Positions 1 through 8,767 of a stretch of 64,000 nt of DNA are shown piece after piece. The DNA lies in NCBI GenBank assembly GCA_002720865.1, contig PBIO01000014.1:310001-374000 (forward strand), written 5' to 3'. The translations under genes and the position numbers were made by a program. Every line of letters starts with the position of its first letter. Position 1 is the first letter of the stretch. This DNA is from Halobacteriovorax sp. (GTDB taxonomy: Bacteria; Bdellovibrionota; Bacteriovoracia; Bacteriovoracales; Bacteriovoracaceae). The notes beneath the pieces were generated by a model. That model saw nothing but the letters and a program-made list of their open reading frames with translations, made no database searches and was not told the DNA's origin.

Positions 1-72
1 ACAGGTTATTTTCGGTAACGAGGGAAGTTAGGGCCCTAAAATATAAGTTAACTCAAAGAAAAATGGGAAAAG

Positions 73-1125
73 ATGGAAGCAAAGGCTAGTTCTTCTAAAA
101 AGGAATGGCTAAGGCTTATCTTCTTTTTTAGTATTATCTTAATTTTTGGGGGAGCTCTTTTGAGTCTACCCAGGGCAGCCATTCCACTAACCATTGCTTA
201 TGTTATTTACCTCATTGTTAGTCCTGCGTTGCCAACGCTGGCGAAGTTAGGATTAAGCAAAGGGTTTTCGATCGCTTTATTATTCGTTGCCTTGTTGTTT
301 TTCTTTATTTATCCGATTGTCAAAGTAGTGCCTACAATTACACGGGAGGCAAAAGAGTTTAAAGATAATATTCCACGTATCGAAAGATATGTTGAAACTC
401 AGTACAGTAAATCGCGTGCAGTAATCAAAGATAAAACAGGATACGAAATTCCTAGTAAGTATGTATCGGAGGTCATTGAAGTCGCGAGAAAAGGTACTGC
501 TAATTTTTTATTAAACCTTCCGCAAGTTCTAGCCTCATTTCTAGAGTGGATCTTGCTTGTTCCGCTATTTTTATTTTTTCTTCTAAAAGACGCAACCAGT
601 TTTAAAAGATCGATCCTAAGACTAACGCCAAATTCAATTTTTGAAAGATTTTACTACTTATCTCACAAGTTTAATTCTCAGCTTGGAGACTATATTTTTG
701 CAAAGTTTGTTGAAGCCAGCATTGTGGGAATAATTATTACAAGTGGCTTATTAATCTTAGATATAAAATTCTCTTTATTGCTCGGTTTAGTGGCAGGTAT
801 GACAAATGTGATTCCTTATGTTGGGCCTGTGTTAGGAACAATACCAGCGATTGTTCTCGGGTTCGCTGAATATGGAACAACACCCACAACTGGTGCCATA
901 GTCCTCCTGTATTTGATAGCTAATACAATTGATATCGGAATTGTATTCCCGATACTTGTTTCCAAAATAGTTGATCTTCATCCTGTGGTTGTTGTTATGT
1001 CAGTGATTCTAGGATCTCAGTATCTTGGGATCTTAGGAATGGTAGTCTCAATACCCTTAGCTGCCGCAGTGAAGCTTATAATTATCGAGATTTACAACGA
1101 AGTATACTCTGATAGGAACCGATAA
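73..1125 (+). CDS. AI-2E/PerM-family permease
   Basis: Integral inner-membrane protein of 350 residues in the AI-2E transporter (PerM/YdiK) family. Hydrophobic segments lie at about residues 13-55 and 65-90. A long soluble stretch (about 90-150) follows, then a second membrane half (about 150-340). The Gly/Pro-rich stretch near residue 245 (MTNVIPYVGPVLG) is the typical family signature. Members export small molecules or ions; the substrate cannot be told from sequence, and autoinducer-2 transport should not be assumed. The start is preceded by a purine-rich stretch (GGGAAAAG). It heads a plus-strand group with the two genes that follow, but 88 bp separate it from the next gene, so co-transcription is uncertain. 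Confidence 0.85.
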   Translation: MEAKASSSKKEWLRLIFFFSIILIFGGALLSLPRAAIPLTIAYVIYLIVSPALPTLAKLGLSKGFSIALLFVALLFFFIYPIVKVVPTITREAKEFKDNIPRIERYVETQYSKSRAVIKDKTGYEIPSKYVSEVIEVARKGTANFLLNLPQVLASFLEWILLVPLFLFFLLKDATSFKRSILRLTPNSIFERFYYLSHKFNSQLGDYIFAKFVEASIVGIIITSGLLILDIKFSLLLGLVAGMTNVIPYVGPVLGTIPAIVLGFAEYGTTPTTGAIVLLYLIANTIDIGIVFPILVSKIVDLHPVVVVMSVILGSQYLGILGMVVSIPLAAAVKLIIIEIYNEVYSDRNR

Positions 1126-1213
1126 TCGCTTGTTGCTTTACTAATTTTGGCTCTAAATGATAGACTAGCCCTGTAGATCATATCTCATGATTTCAGACAG
1201 TTAGGGTTTTGTT

Positions 1214-1960
1214 TTGAACAAATTATTATCTATTCTATTCATAAGTCTTATTTTTTTAATGTCTTGTAGTACTCAACGTCCAAGTGGAAAAACTGAGGCG
1301 GAGATTCTCTTTAAAGAAGCACAAATGCTGATCGAAGACGGTCGTTATTTGATGGCAACAGAAAAGCTTAACTCTCTTCGTTCACAGTTTCCCTATAGTT
1401 ACTACGCTACTCATGCGGAACTTCTTCAGGCAGATATTTTATTTGAACAGGAAAGTTATGTTGAGGCAGCTTCGGCTTATATACTTTTTAAGGACTTTCA
1501 TCCGAGGCATAAAAAGATGGCTTATGTTGTCTGGAGAATCGCTGAAGCTTTTAATAACCAAAGACCGCCTTCTTATGACAGAGATTTATCCCCTTTATAC
1601 GAAGCAATTAAGTACTACGATGAACTATTAAGAGTGTATTCTGGCTCCGAATATACAAAAGGTGGTCGAGAAAAAATTGAAGAGTGTAAAAAGTTACTAG
1701 AGAAGAAAGAGAGATATATAGCGGATTTTTATTTTAAAACTGATGTTTATCAAGCAGCCAGATACCGATATTTAGATATTCTAAAGAACTTCTCAAGTAG
1801 AAATTTAAGAGATCATTCGATAGTTAGAGTAATGAAAGCATCGCTAGAATTAAAAGAACCTGAGAAGTGTAAAGTACACTTTAAAAACTTTTCAGGTGAG
1901 CTAAAGGGCTCTGTTAAGAAGACCGTTGATGGAATTTTAGCTAAATGTACTAATATTTAA
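1214..1960 (+). CDS. BamD-like outer-membrane assembly lipoprotein
   Basis: A 248-residue lipoprotein starting at TTG. Residues 1-17 are a hydrophobic signal peptide ending in a lipobox (L-M-S-C, Cys18). The rest is helical, with TPR-like pairs at about 28-115 (e.g. LFKEAQMLIEDGRYLMATEK) and more repeats to about 230. Length and layout match BamD/YfiO (about 245 residues), the TPR lipoprotein of the BAM complex that inserts beta-barrel proteins into the outer membrane. A generic periplasmic TPR lipoprotein cannot be excluded because BamD is poorly conserved. The next gene, also TPR, begins 9 bp downstream and is likely co-transcribed. Confidence 0.7.
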   Translation: MNKLLSILFISLIFLMSCSTQRPSGKTEAEILFKEAQMLIEDGRYLMATEKLNSLRSQFPYSYYATHAELLQADILFEQESYVEAASAYILFKDFHPRHKKMAYVVWRIAEAFNNQRPPSYDRDLSPLYEAIKYYDELLRVYSGSEYTKGGREKIEECKKLLEKKERYIADFYFKTDVYQAARYRYLDILKNFSSRNLRDHSIVRVMKASLELKEPEKCKVHFKNFSGELKGSVKKTVDGILAKCTNI

Positions 1961-1969
1961 GGGGGAATA

Positions 1970-2713
1970 TTGGAAAACTTATCAAAAACAGATTTGGTTA
2001 ACAGAGGTAAAGATTGTTTTCAGAAAGGCGAATATAAAAAGGCCAAAGGGATTTTTACCGAACTAATTGAAGATCCCTCTTCGTCGGAATCAATCTTGAT
2101 TGATGCCTTTTTTCACATGGCAAATATTTTTCATATTCAAGGGGATATTGGTAAAGCCATTAAAGGTTTTAATAAAGTTCTTGAGTTAGAGCCTGGCCAT
2201 ACTGATGCATCAATTAGCTTATCAGTTTTATATAATGATATTGGACATTATGAGGAAGCTAAGAAAGTTTTTGATAAGGCAAATCAAAGAGTAAAGCACA
2301 CTGGTCCCCAAGGTGGTGTTGAAGATATTCATATAAATAAAAAATTCTCATTAAAGCACTTAGAATTGGCTGATATGTATAGCTCTTACAATAGGCATGA
2401 CGAAGCTTTATTTGAATATAATAAAGTTACTGCCTTAGATCCTGAAAATCTTGAAGCTCGAATTAAGGTGGCAAAAGTTTATGCAAAGAAAAACTTTATG
2501 GCGAAAGCTTTTGATGAACTAAAAAAGTTAAAGAATGAACACCCCGCTTATGTTGAGGGCAGAGTTGCTCTAGGGATCTTATACTATGGAACAGGGAAGA
2601 TTTTAGAGGCTCAGAATGAGTGGGAGAACGTGATTGCACGAGATCCTGCTAACTCTGAGGCTGCAATGTATTTAAACCTCTCTAAAGCAGCTACAGAGAC
2701 AACCCTTCCGTAA
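1970..2713 (+). CDS. TPR-repeat protein
   Basis: A 247-residue protein with no signal peptide, built of tandem TPR units. Recognisable repeats sit at about residues 10-35 (GKDCFQKGEYKKAKGIF), 45-75 (MANIFHIQGDIGKAIKGF), 78-105, 130-160 (LADMYSSYNRHDEALFEY) and 195-230. It starts at TTG behind GGGGGAAT, 9 bp after the BamD-like gene, so the two are probably one transcript. The likely role is a cytoplasmic or peripheral scaffold. Some similarity in style to LapB/YciM-type TPR proteins is visible, but there is no rubredoxin motif or membrane anchor, so I do not assign a function. A terminator follows immediately. Confidence 0.75.
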   Translation: MENLSKTDLVNRGKDCFQKGEYKKAKGIFTELIEDPSSSESILIDAFFHMANIFHIQGDIGKAIKGFNKVLELEPGHTDASISLSVLYNDIGHYEEAKKVFDKANQRVKHTGPQGGVEDIHINKKFSLKHLELADMYSSYNRHDEALFEYNKVTALDPENLEARIKVAKVYAKKNFMAKAFDELKKLKNEHPAYVEGRVALGILYYGTGKILEAQNEWENVIARDPANSEAAMYLNLSKAATETTLP

Positions 2714-2738
2714 AAATTAGTTTTAATATTTAAGCAAA

Positions 2739-2768
2739 AAAAAGCCCTCTAAATTAAGAGGGCTTTTT
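2739..2768. terminator. Bidirectional intrinsic terminator
   Basis: Perfect 8-bp stem AGCCCTCT (2743-2750) / AGAGGGCT (2757-2764) with a 6-base loop. It is flanked by an A-run on the left and a T-run on the right, so it works for both strands. It lies between the converging TPR gene (plus) and fliW (minus). Confidence 0.9.
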
Positions 2769-2790
2769 TATATCTAATTTTGAATAATGC

Positions 2791-3348
2791 TTAAGCTTCT
2801 GGACGTTTTGGCTCTGTAGGTTTTGTTGTTTCAGTTTGTGTTTCTGAAAGTTCCACGGCCTGAGGTTTAGCTGTTGTCGTTCTTTGAGAATCGTCAGAGC
2901 TAAAGTTAGAAATATAAGTTTTAAGCTCGGCATACATTGAGTAGCGAACTTCTAACTTGCTGTCTTGAAGAACAATTTGTCTGGCCTCTTTTGACTTATT
3001 ATTAATAATAATTGGAGCCTTAAGATTAGCGGACATTTCCGTAACAGCCTTAGGTATTGTTAAAATTGTATAAACACTTGCTTCAGTAACAGTATCAAGA
3101 CTTAAACTTTGAAGTTCTGCTGGAAGAAGTTTAACTGAATAGTCTGGTTGAAAAATCTTAGGTTCAATAATAGGAAAAGCAGTTTTCTCATCATCGATTG
3201 ATTGAAACCATAAGATTAAAGTTTGATCACCTGGATCAACAATAAAAAATCTTTTTAGGTGTTCAAAACCAAGAAGACCTTCTTTAAAGGTAATAATATC
3301 TTTCTTTTCAACTTCAAGTTCACCAAAACGGGTTGTATTGATTTTCAC
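2791..3348 (-). CDS. fliW: Flagellar assembly factor FliW
   Basis: FliW binds flagellin and also CsrA. When flagellin is exported, freed FliW sequesters CsrA and relieves repression of flagellin mRNA. This is established in Bacillus and epsilonproteobacteria and inferred here. Residues 1-145 carry the family hallmarks: TRFGELEVEKKDIITFKEGL near the N-terminus and GFEHLKRFFIVDP after it. The last ~40 residues form a Thr/Glu/Pro-rich tail not normal for FliW (usually 130-150 residues). The start is GTG behind GGAGG at 7 bp. It is the last gene of the minus-strand flagellar block, 127 bp downstream of csrA. Confidence 0.93.
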   Translation of the reverse strand: MKINTTRFGELEVEKKDIITFKEGLLGFEHLKRFFIVDPGDQTLILWFQSIDDEKTAFPIIEPKIFQPDYSVKLLPAELQSLSLDTVTEASVYTILTIPKAVTEMSANLKAPIIINNKSKEARQIVLQDSKLEVRYSMYAELKTYISNFSSDDSQRTTTAKPQAVELSETQTETTKPTEPKRPEA

Positions 3349-3475
3349 TTATAGGCCTCCAGACATATAGGGAACCGGCGAGCTCCAAAGTAATTTTATC
3401 AGGCGTAGGGGCAAAAGGGCAAGCGGGAATTTCTTGCAGATCCGCTGTAATAAATTTGTAATTTCAAGTATTTAT

Positions 3476-3706
3476 CTACTTCTTATGAAGTTCGCTTGCA
3501 AGGTCAGAAATTGAGTTTAAATCGGCCTGAGAAGCCTCTGTATTCTGGTCCTGAATGGCTTTGTAAACCTCTTCACGATGGATTTTAGTCTCTTTAGGCG
3601 CCTTGATGCCTAAACGAACCTGTTTACCTTTTATTTGGACTACGACGATCTTGATATGATCATCGATTGCAATACTTTCACCTAGCTTCCGTGTCAAAAC
3701 GAGCAT
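3476..3706 (-). CDS. csrA: Carbon storage regulator / translational repressor CsrA
   Basis: A 76-residue RNA-binding protein. The N-terminal ~55 residues are a clear CsrA: MLVLTRKLGESIAI start, Arg6 and the VRLGIKAP strand. CsrA dimers bind GGA motifs in mRNA leaders, typically blocking ribosome access. Its place between flgL and fliW fits control of flagellin synthesis through the CsrA-FliW switch. The C-terminal ~20 residues are an uncharged-to-acidic tail, as is common. It is separated from flgL by about 135 bp, so it may have its own promoter. Confidence 0.97.
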   Translation of the reverse strand: MLVLTRKLGESIAIDDHIKIVVVQIKGKQVRLGIKAPKETKIHREEVYKAIQDQNTEASQADLNSISDLASELHKK

Positions 3707-3841
3707 TATTTCCCTCGAAGAGTTCTAAACCTTCCTGATTCAGTCGGCGTCGAATCTAATATTATTTAGTAGGGTAAAAAGCAAGTAAAAAGCTAGTATT
3801 TTGTTAAGAATACTTGGAATTGGCCTAAAATGGCCTAAAAT

Positions 3842-4876
3842 TTACCGCAGAAAGTCTAAAAGATTTTGATTTATGGTGCCCTTCGCCGTTTGATATGTAG
3901 TTTTTAAAATTCCCTGTTGTTTAGTTATGTCTGCAAATAAGTCAGCGATGTCAGCATCCTGGACCTTACTCTTTCTCTCTGCGAAATTTACATTATCTGC
4001 TTCGTGAACATTCTCTGAGCTTTCAGCAGAATTCATTAGAGAACCAACTCTGGTCCTAAGTCCAACCATTCTATCCATCGTGGAGTCGAACTTCTCTAGA
4101 AGCCCTTGGATGAGGACAGCGTCGTCATTTTCAAGTGCCGTTGCTAGGGCCTCAAGTTGAGAAAACATATTATTATAAGCAGCGAAGCCACCTTCAGCTT
4201 CAGTTATGGAAGCCAGGTCACGACCCATTCCAACATCATTTACTTTTTCGTTTTCCCCTTCGTGTTTATTTTTATTTTCTAATTCAGGGAACTTTTTTAA
4301 GGGGTGCTCAATCTTATTTGAAGAATCGTCGGTTGTGAAAAAGACTTCAGCACCGTGTAGATTCATAGGAATAAAAAAGTCCTTTGCAACTTCGACAGTT
4401 ACGTGACCCTTGTCTCCATGATATTTTCCATCTGGGGTAAAAGGCTTATCAAGAGATTTAAAACCTCCAAAGATATACCTTTGTCCGATTCTTTTATTAG
4501 CAATACTTAAGGCTTGATTTCTAAGTTGATAAACTTCATTTGCCACATTCTTTCGAATTCCTTCACCATAAAAATCAGAGGCCTGAGCGATGGCGATCTC
4601 TTTGGCTTTTAAAAGTATGTCACCTAATTGTTCGAGTGCTTTATCTGTAGCTGCAAGTTGAGTTTTAGAATAGTCTATGTTTCTTTTGTATTGCTTTATA
4701 TCGCTTTGGCTCGATGAGATATTTAAAGTTTCGACGTTTCCAATAGGGTCATCTGAAGGCCTAGTAATACGCTTCAGGCTAGTACCTTTCATTTGTAGGT
4801 CTTCCATCTTTCTCTTCGCCTTATTTAACGCAAAGGAAAGTGAAGCTGTAGCTGAATTTTCAGATACTCTAACCAT
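3842..4876 (-). CDS. flgL: Flagellar hook-associated protein FlgL (HAP3)
   Basis: A 344-residue hook-filament junction protein that joins the hook to the flagellin filament. The N-terminus (MVRVSENSATASLSFALNKA, then ITRPSDDP) is a flagellin-like D0/D1 helix carrying the conserved R-P-S-D-D-P. The C-terminus has the matching helix (DIADLFADITKQQGILKTTY). The middle ~100 residues are variable and Lys/Glu/Asn-rich. It is exported by the flagellar type III system, with no Sec signal. It directly follows flgK in the same direction with a 7-bp gap, as in most flagellar operons. Confidence 0.93.
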   Translation of the reverse strand: MVRVSENSATASLSFALNKAKRKMEDLQMKGTSLKRITRPSDDPIGNVETLNISSSQSDIKQYKRNIDYSKTQLAATDKALEQLGDILLKAKEIAIAQASDFYGEGIRKNVANEVYQLRNQALSIANKRIGQRYIFGGFKSLDKPFTPDGKYHGDKGHVTVEVAKDFFIPMNLHGAEVFFTTDDSSNKIEHPLKKFPELENKNKHEGENEKVNDVGMGRDLASITEAEGGFAAYNNMFSQLEALATALENDDAVLIQGLLEKFDSTMDRMVGLRTRVGSLMNSAESSENVHEADNVNFAERKSKVQDADIADLFADITKQQGILKTTYQTAKGTINQNLLDFLR

Positions 4877-4883
4877 TAATTAC

Positions 4884-6350
4884 CTATCTCTTAATACTCA
4901 TAATTGTTTTCATCATTTCATCAGCAGTCTGCATTACTTTAGCATTAGCCTCATAGACTTGTTGAAAACGAACCATATTTGCGGCTTCCTCGTCTAGAGA
5001 AACCCCTGATACTCTTTGTTTTATATTCTCTGTTAGTGCCTTTAATCCTTCTGCTTGCTCGTGATCTAAGTTTGCTTTTCTCGTCTGTAAACCTAGGTTA
5101 CCTATCGAGCTTAAGTATGATTCCTCAAGGGTCGCAACTCCACCGCCGAGTATTCTTTCATGTTGAATTTTAGAAATGGCTACAGCTACTCTGTTATCAC
5201 CAGGAGCGTTTGGAGCAAGTGCAGTAGAAATATTTGAAAGATCATTTTTAACGTCATCGGAAAGATCTATCATTGCAGCGGCACCTTTAACCCCACTTTC
5301 AATCGACTTGAAAAAGTCTAGACCCGTAGTAGGTCCTTTAGAGTCGCTTAAGGGAGGGTTACCATTTGCATCGAGTTCCACTTTTCTGTTTACATATCCA
5401 CGTCTATGGACAGCGTTGACTGTTTGAACTAACTCATGGGCTATAAGATCAACTTTGTCGTATAGGTCTTTGATATCTTGATTACGAACATTGATCAAAC
5501 TTGAGACTCTACCGCTTTTAAATTTATTAGTTATTGGGCCTGAGGGTCTATTTTTAAAATAAACTTCCATGGCACCAGGCATTCCAGACTTACTAGAATC
5601 AGCGCTTACTGGACCGGCTGCAAGCTCTGCTGTATTTGTTCCTGTAACAAGGGTACCAACATTTACAGCACTAACAACATAACGTCCTTTTTCATCCTGA
5701 TAAGTATGAATCTTAAAACTCTTTGATAGTTCCCTAATTAGTTCATCTCTTTGATCTCTTAAATCCCCAGTCTCATTTTTTACAACTTCTAGGGTAGCAA
5801 TTTTTTTATTAAGATGAGCAACTCTTCTTGTGATTTCGTTTATCTCTGAAACTTCACCTTTTATCTTTCCATTTATCCCATCAACGAGACCATCAAGAGT
5901 CTCTTTGATTCTATGAAAATCTTTTACAACCAAAGAGGCATTATCTCTTACTACTGATCTTATTGTTTCGTTTTCAGGATTATTACTTAGTTCTCTAAAT
6001 GAATTGAAGAATTTATTAAGAACTTTGTTAAGGCCGTCTTGGTCAATTTCGTTAAAGATATTTTCGACTTGCTCTAATTGTTCTGTTCTATGACGAAAAA
6101 ACTGTTCAGAAGAAATATTTGAATTGAGTCGTTTTTCAACGAATTTATCATGGTCTCTAGCGATCTTGTTAATTCGAACACCAGATCCCTGTACAAGACC
6201 ACCTTTAGAAATAGGGCTATTTGTCGATTGGTGAACTCTTTGCTTTGAGTAGCCTTCAGTATTAACATTGGCGATATTGTGCGACGTAGTCTCAAGAGAC
6301 TTCTTACTTGTATGTAAGCCTGTAATACCAATATTTAAAATATCAGGCAT
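4884..6350 (-). CDS. flgK: Flagellar hook-associated protein FlgK (HAP1)
   Basis: A 488-residue hook-filament junction protein. The N-terminus has the flagellar rod/hook motif (SHNIANVNTEGYSKQRV, residues ~22-38). The C-terminus has the matching D0 helix (EEAANMVRFQQVYEANAKVM). Length is within the normal range (450-650), at the short end, so the variable outer domain is small. A good ribosome-binding site (AGGGGAACG) precedes the ATG. It sits just downstream of its chaperone gene flgN, with an 8-bp gap. Confidence 0.95.
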   Translation of the reverse strand: MPDILNIGITGLHTSKKSLETTSHNIANVNTEGYSKQRVHQSTNSPISKGGLVQGSGVRINKIARDHDKFVEKRLNSNISSEQFFRHRTEQLEQVENIFNEIDQDGLNKVLNKFFNSFRELSNNPENETIRSVVRDNASLVVKDFHRIKETLDGLVDGINGKIKGEVSEINEITRRVAHLNKKIATLEVVKNETGDLRDQRDELIRELSKSFKIHTYQDEKGRYVVSAVNVGTLVTGTNTAELAAGPVSADSSKSGMPGAMEVYFKNRPSGPITNKFKSGRVSSLINVRNQDIKDLYDKVDLIAHELVQTVNAVHRRGYVNRKVELDANGNPPLSDSKGPTTGLDFFKSIESGVKGAAAMIDLSDDVKNDLSNISTALAPNAPGDNRVAVAISKIQHERILGGGVATLEESYLSSIGNLGLQTRKANLDHEQAEGLKALTENIKQRVSGVSLDEEAANMVRFQQVYEANAKVMQTADEMMKTIMSIKR

Positions 6351-6358
6351 CGTTCCCC

Positions 6359-6883
6359 TTAGTCAGTTGTATGGGTCCTAGAAGCTCCTCTCTTATTGTA
6401 AGTAGAGTAGTTCTTATTTCCCATGACTTCTTCTCTTATTTGTTTCAACGAAAGTAATGCTTTGTTGATAAATAACTGATTCTTTTTATTTTGGTCCTGA
6501 ATTTTCTCAATAAGGTCTATTAAGAGACTATTGAATCGAAACAGATGTCTTTGTTCATTTTTCTTTTCGTAAATATCCATTACCATGATGAGTTCAGAGA
6601 CCGATTCAATCGGATCCATATTCTTTGTAGCTAAAAATTGATTTAGTTCCTCAATGATTTGAGTTCTAACTTTTTCAAGAGCTGAGATTTCTACGTTGAT
6701 AGCATCCTTTTCTGCGGTTTTTGTGTCTAATTTATCAAGGTCAGACTCGAGAAGAAGTGCGTACTCATCAAAGGTTAAATTTAATAGAGTAGTATGTTTT
6801 TCACATAATCTTTGCCATAAATCCGTTACTCTGAAGTAAATCATTTCAAGAGTATCAATTTGTTGGTTTGTTTCCTTATTCAT
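6359..6883 (-). CDS. flgN: FlgN-type flagellar export chaperone
   Basis: A 174-residue, mostly helical protein with heptad-like stretches (about 60-100 and 105-150). There is no signal peptide or membrane segment. FlgN binds the C-terminal helices of FlgK and FlgL and escorts them to the flagellar export gate. Sequence conservation in this family is low; the call rests on size, helical character and position between flgM and flgK. The last ~20 residues are basic and disordered. Confidence 0.75.
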   Translation of the reverse strand: MNKETNQQIDTLEMIYFRVTDLWQRLCEKHTTLLNLTFDEYALLLESDLDKLDTKTAEKDAINVEISALEKVRTQIIEELNQFLATKNMDPIESVSELIMVMDIYEKKNEQRHLFRFNSLLIDLIEKIQDQNKKNQLFINKALLSLKQIREEVMGNKNYSTYNKRGASRTHTTD

Positions 6884-6891
6884 TTGATCTC

Positions 6892-7212
6892 CTAAAACTC
6901 AGTTGCCAGTAGCTTGTCAGCAATGGCTTCGTAGTTAACTTTGTAAGTTCCGTTATTAATTTGTTGCTTTAGTCTTGCGATCTTTTCGCTATTATCAATT
7001 TCTGGAGCAGCATCAACAGCTTTTTTGATTCTTGAGAAGTCCCTTACAGCATCAGGGATTTGTACTTTAGCGTCGTTCTTGCTCATTTTCTCTAGCTGCT
7101 GTCTTCGCGAATAATCATTGCGCCTCATAGACATTTTCTGAGCTCTAGTCGTTTTTGCCTGCTCACTATTTGGAAAAAAGTTAGAACGATTTGTAACATC
7201 CATATTACTCAT
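6892..7212 (-). CDS. flgM: Anti-sigma-28 factor FlgM
   Basis: A 106-residue FlgM that would bind and inhibit the flagellar sigma factor FliA until it is exported through the finished hook. The C-terminal half is the conserved binding region (residues ~50-106: DNSEKIARLKQQINNGTYKV, then YEAIADKLL). The N-terminus is disordered and basic, as expected for an exported substrate. I chose the ATG at 7212 because AAGGAG lies 7 bp upstream. A longer in-frame reading back to 7260 would lie inside flgJ and lacks support. The start overlaps the flgJ stop by 8 bp, suggesting translational coupling. Confidence 0.88.
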   Translation of the reverse strand: MSNMDVTNRSNFFPNSEQAKTTRAQKMSMRRNDYSRRQQLEKMSKNDAKVQIPDAVRDFSRIKKAVDAAPEIDNSEKIARLKQQINNGTYKVNYEAIADKLLATEF

Positions 7213-7642
7213 TGCTAGGCTCCTTGCCTTCGACGTTGGGATTAGCCATTTTAACGTCATTTCTTTTTATGATTCTTGAGTCTTGCTGTGCCTGGAATTG
7301 CTTGTAGGCGAGTGCATTTCTCATTCTTTGAGGATAGATTTGATCTAGAATTACTTTTTGAAGACCCATCCCTTGATCTTTAGTCGCTAACATATCAGCT
7401 CTTTCTGAGTTCATAAGAGACTTATAGTACTTAGCGGCCTGATTGTTTTCAGTTTTACCAACAGAGTTTTCCATTTGTGAAATCATGAACTCTGCAAATT
7501 GCTTCTCCATACCAGTAGCAACTTTCTTGTAAGCGTCTGGGATGTACTCGTAGCCATCAACAAGTTTCGGAGAACTGTGTTTGTTTTTATCCTGTTTGTT
7601 TACAGGCATTGGAATGGATTCTTTAACTGTACTTATGCTCAA
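7205..7642 (-). CDS. flgJ: FlgJ-like rod-binding protein (no muramidase domain)
   Basis: A 145-residue protein matching only the N-terminal rod-binding domain of FlgJ. Key stretches are GMEKQFAEFMISQMENSV (about 44-61) and AAKYYKSLMNSERADMLATK (about 69-88), followed by GMGLQKVILDQIYPQ. In Salmonella FlgJ a C-terminal glucosaminidase domain cuts peptidoglycan for rod passage. That domain is absent here, as in many alpha-, delta- and epsilon-class bacteria. The start is TTG behind AGGATGAG; the later ATG (7609) has no ribosome-binding site. Confidence 0.85.
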   Translation of the reverse strand: MSISTVKESIPMPVNKQDKNKHSSPKLVDGYEYIPDAYKKVATGMEKQFAEFMISQMENSVGKTENNQAAKYYKSLMNSERADMLATKDQGMGLQKVILDQIYPQRMRNALAYKQFQAQQDSRIIKRNDVKMANPNVEGKEPSNE

Positions 7643-7756
7643 ATTCTCATCCTGAGTTATTTAGTCGGTCATTCCTCGGCCAACTAGCATTGTTCTATTT
7701 TACCATTGAATGGGGCTAAAAATCCATTCAGAGTAAAACTGTAAATTTTATTCCCA

Positions 7757-8764
7757 TCAAATTAACTCAATCTCTCCTATCAAAGCACCATTTCTCTTAA
7801 GTGCTTGAAAAATCGAAATTAAATCTTCTGGTGTAGAGCCAAAAGCGTTTAAACTCTTCACTAGATCATTTAGTGAAGTCTTTTTATCAACAAAATAGAA
7901 GCGATTTGGCTTATCTTTTTCACCACCGCCATCGTCTCCAATTTCGATTGTTAGGTCCCCATGGCTTATGGCAACCGGCTTTAAGAGGATATCTCCTCCT
8001 GCTACGATAGTGCCAGTCCGTTCGTTGATTATAATTTTTGCTATTGAATCCGTATAAACTCTGAAATTTTCTACGATAGCGAGAAGCTGTACTACTTTTC
8101 TTTGATAGTGTGCCGGGATTATTAAATCAACAGTGGTTGAATCTTTAGAGTTTGCAAATTTTCCACCTAGTTCTTGATTGATGACTTTTTCTATTCTTGC
8201 TGAAGTTGTGAAATCAGGATTTTTAAGACTAAGTCTAAGACTTTTTTTCTTATCAAAGTTTAACTCCAGTTCTTTCTCAACTGTTCCGCCGTTTGTAACA
8301 AGTCCTGAGGTAGGAAACTTACTTCCTTTAGTTAGCCCACCAACTGAAATTGATCCACTCGCGATTGCATAAACTTTTCCATCACCACCTTTGAGAGGTG
8401 TAACCAAAAGTGTTCCCCCAGCAAGTGACTTCGCGTTTCCAATACTGGAAACCTTAACATCAATTCTTTGTCCCATCCTAGCGAAAGGCTTCAGTCTTGC
8501 GGTAACAATTACACTGGCAACATTTTTAGAGGAAATTTCATTTTGAGGATTTAGACCAAGCTTTTGAAACATCTTCCTAAGAGAGTTGTCTACGATCTCT
8601 CCACCTCCGTCTCCAGTCCCATTGAGACCAATAACAAGTCCGTAGCCGATAATGGGGTTTTCTCTAACACCTTTAACGTCGACTAACTCTTTTAGCCTAA
8701 TAGGTTTAGCAAAAGCCGTTTGAGAGATAAAACTTAATACTAAAAAACTAATTAATACTTTCAT
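7757..8764 (-). CDS. flgI: Flagellar P-ring protein FlgI
   Basis: A 335-residue periplasmic protein forming the peptidoglycan-level ring around the flagellar rod. Residues 1-19 are a Sec signal peptide ending A-F-A. The mature start (RLKELVDVKGVRENPIIGYG, then LVIGLNGTGDGG) is the strongest family signature. The stretch RTGTIVAGGDILLKPVAISHG is the conserved late motif. Length is slightly short of the usual 345-370. It ends the flgF-flgG-flgA-flgH-flgI series, with only 3 bp to flgH. Confidence 0.96.
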   Translation of the reverse strand: MKVLISFLVLSFISQTAFAKPIRLKELVDVKGVRENPIIGYGLVIGLNGTGDGGGEIVDNSLRKMFQKLGLNPQNEISSKNVASVIVTARLKPFARMGQRIDVKVSSIGNAKSLAGGTLLVTPLKGGDGKVYAIASGSISVGGLTKGSKFPTSGLVTNGGTVEKELELNFDKKKSLRLSLKNPDFTTSARIEKVINQELGGKFANSKDSTTVDLIIPAHYQRKVVQLLAIVENFRVYTDSIAKIIINERTGTIVAGGDILLKPVAISHGDLTIEIGDDGGGEKDKPNRFYFVDKKTSLNDLVKSLNAFGSTPEDLISIFQALKRNGALIGEIELI

Positions 8765-8767
8765 AAA

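Noticed and set aside
1-72. Possible 3' end of an upstream gene (ACA GGT TAT TTT CGG TAA)
   Set aside because: Only five codons are inside the window, so the frame cannot be established.
7213-7260. Longer FlgM N-terminus starting at 7260
   Set aside because: It lies inside flgJ with no ribosome-binding site, while AAGGAG fits the ATG at 7212.
7707-7730. Inverted repeat TGAATGG/CCATTCA between flgI and flgJ
   Set aside because: A 7-bp stem with a 10-base loop and no T-run on either strand; not convincing as a terminator.
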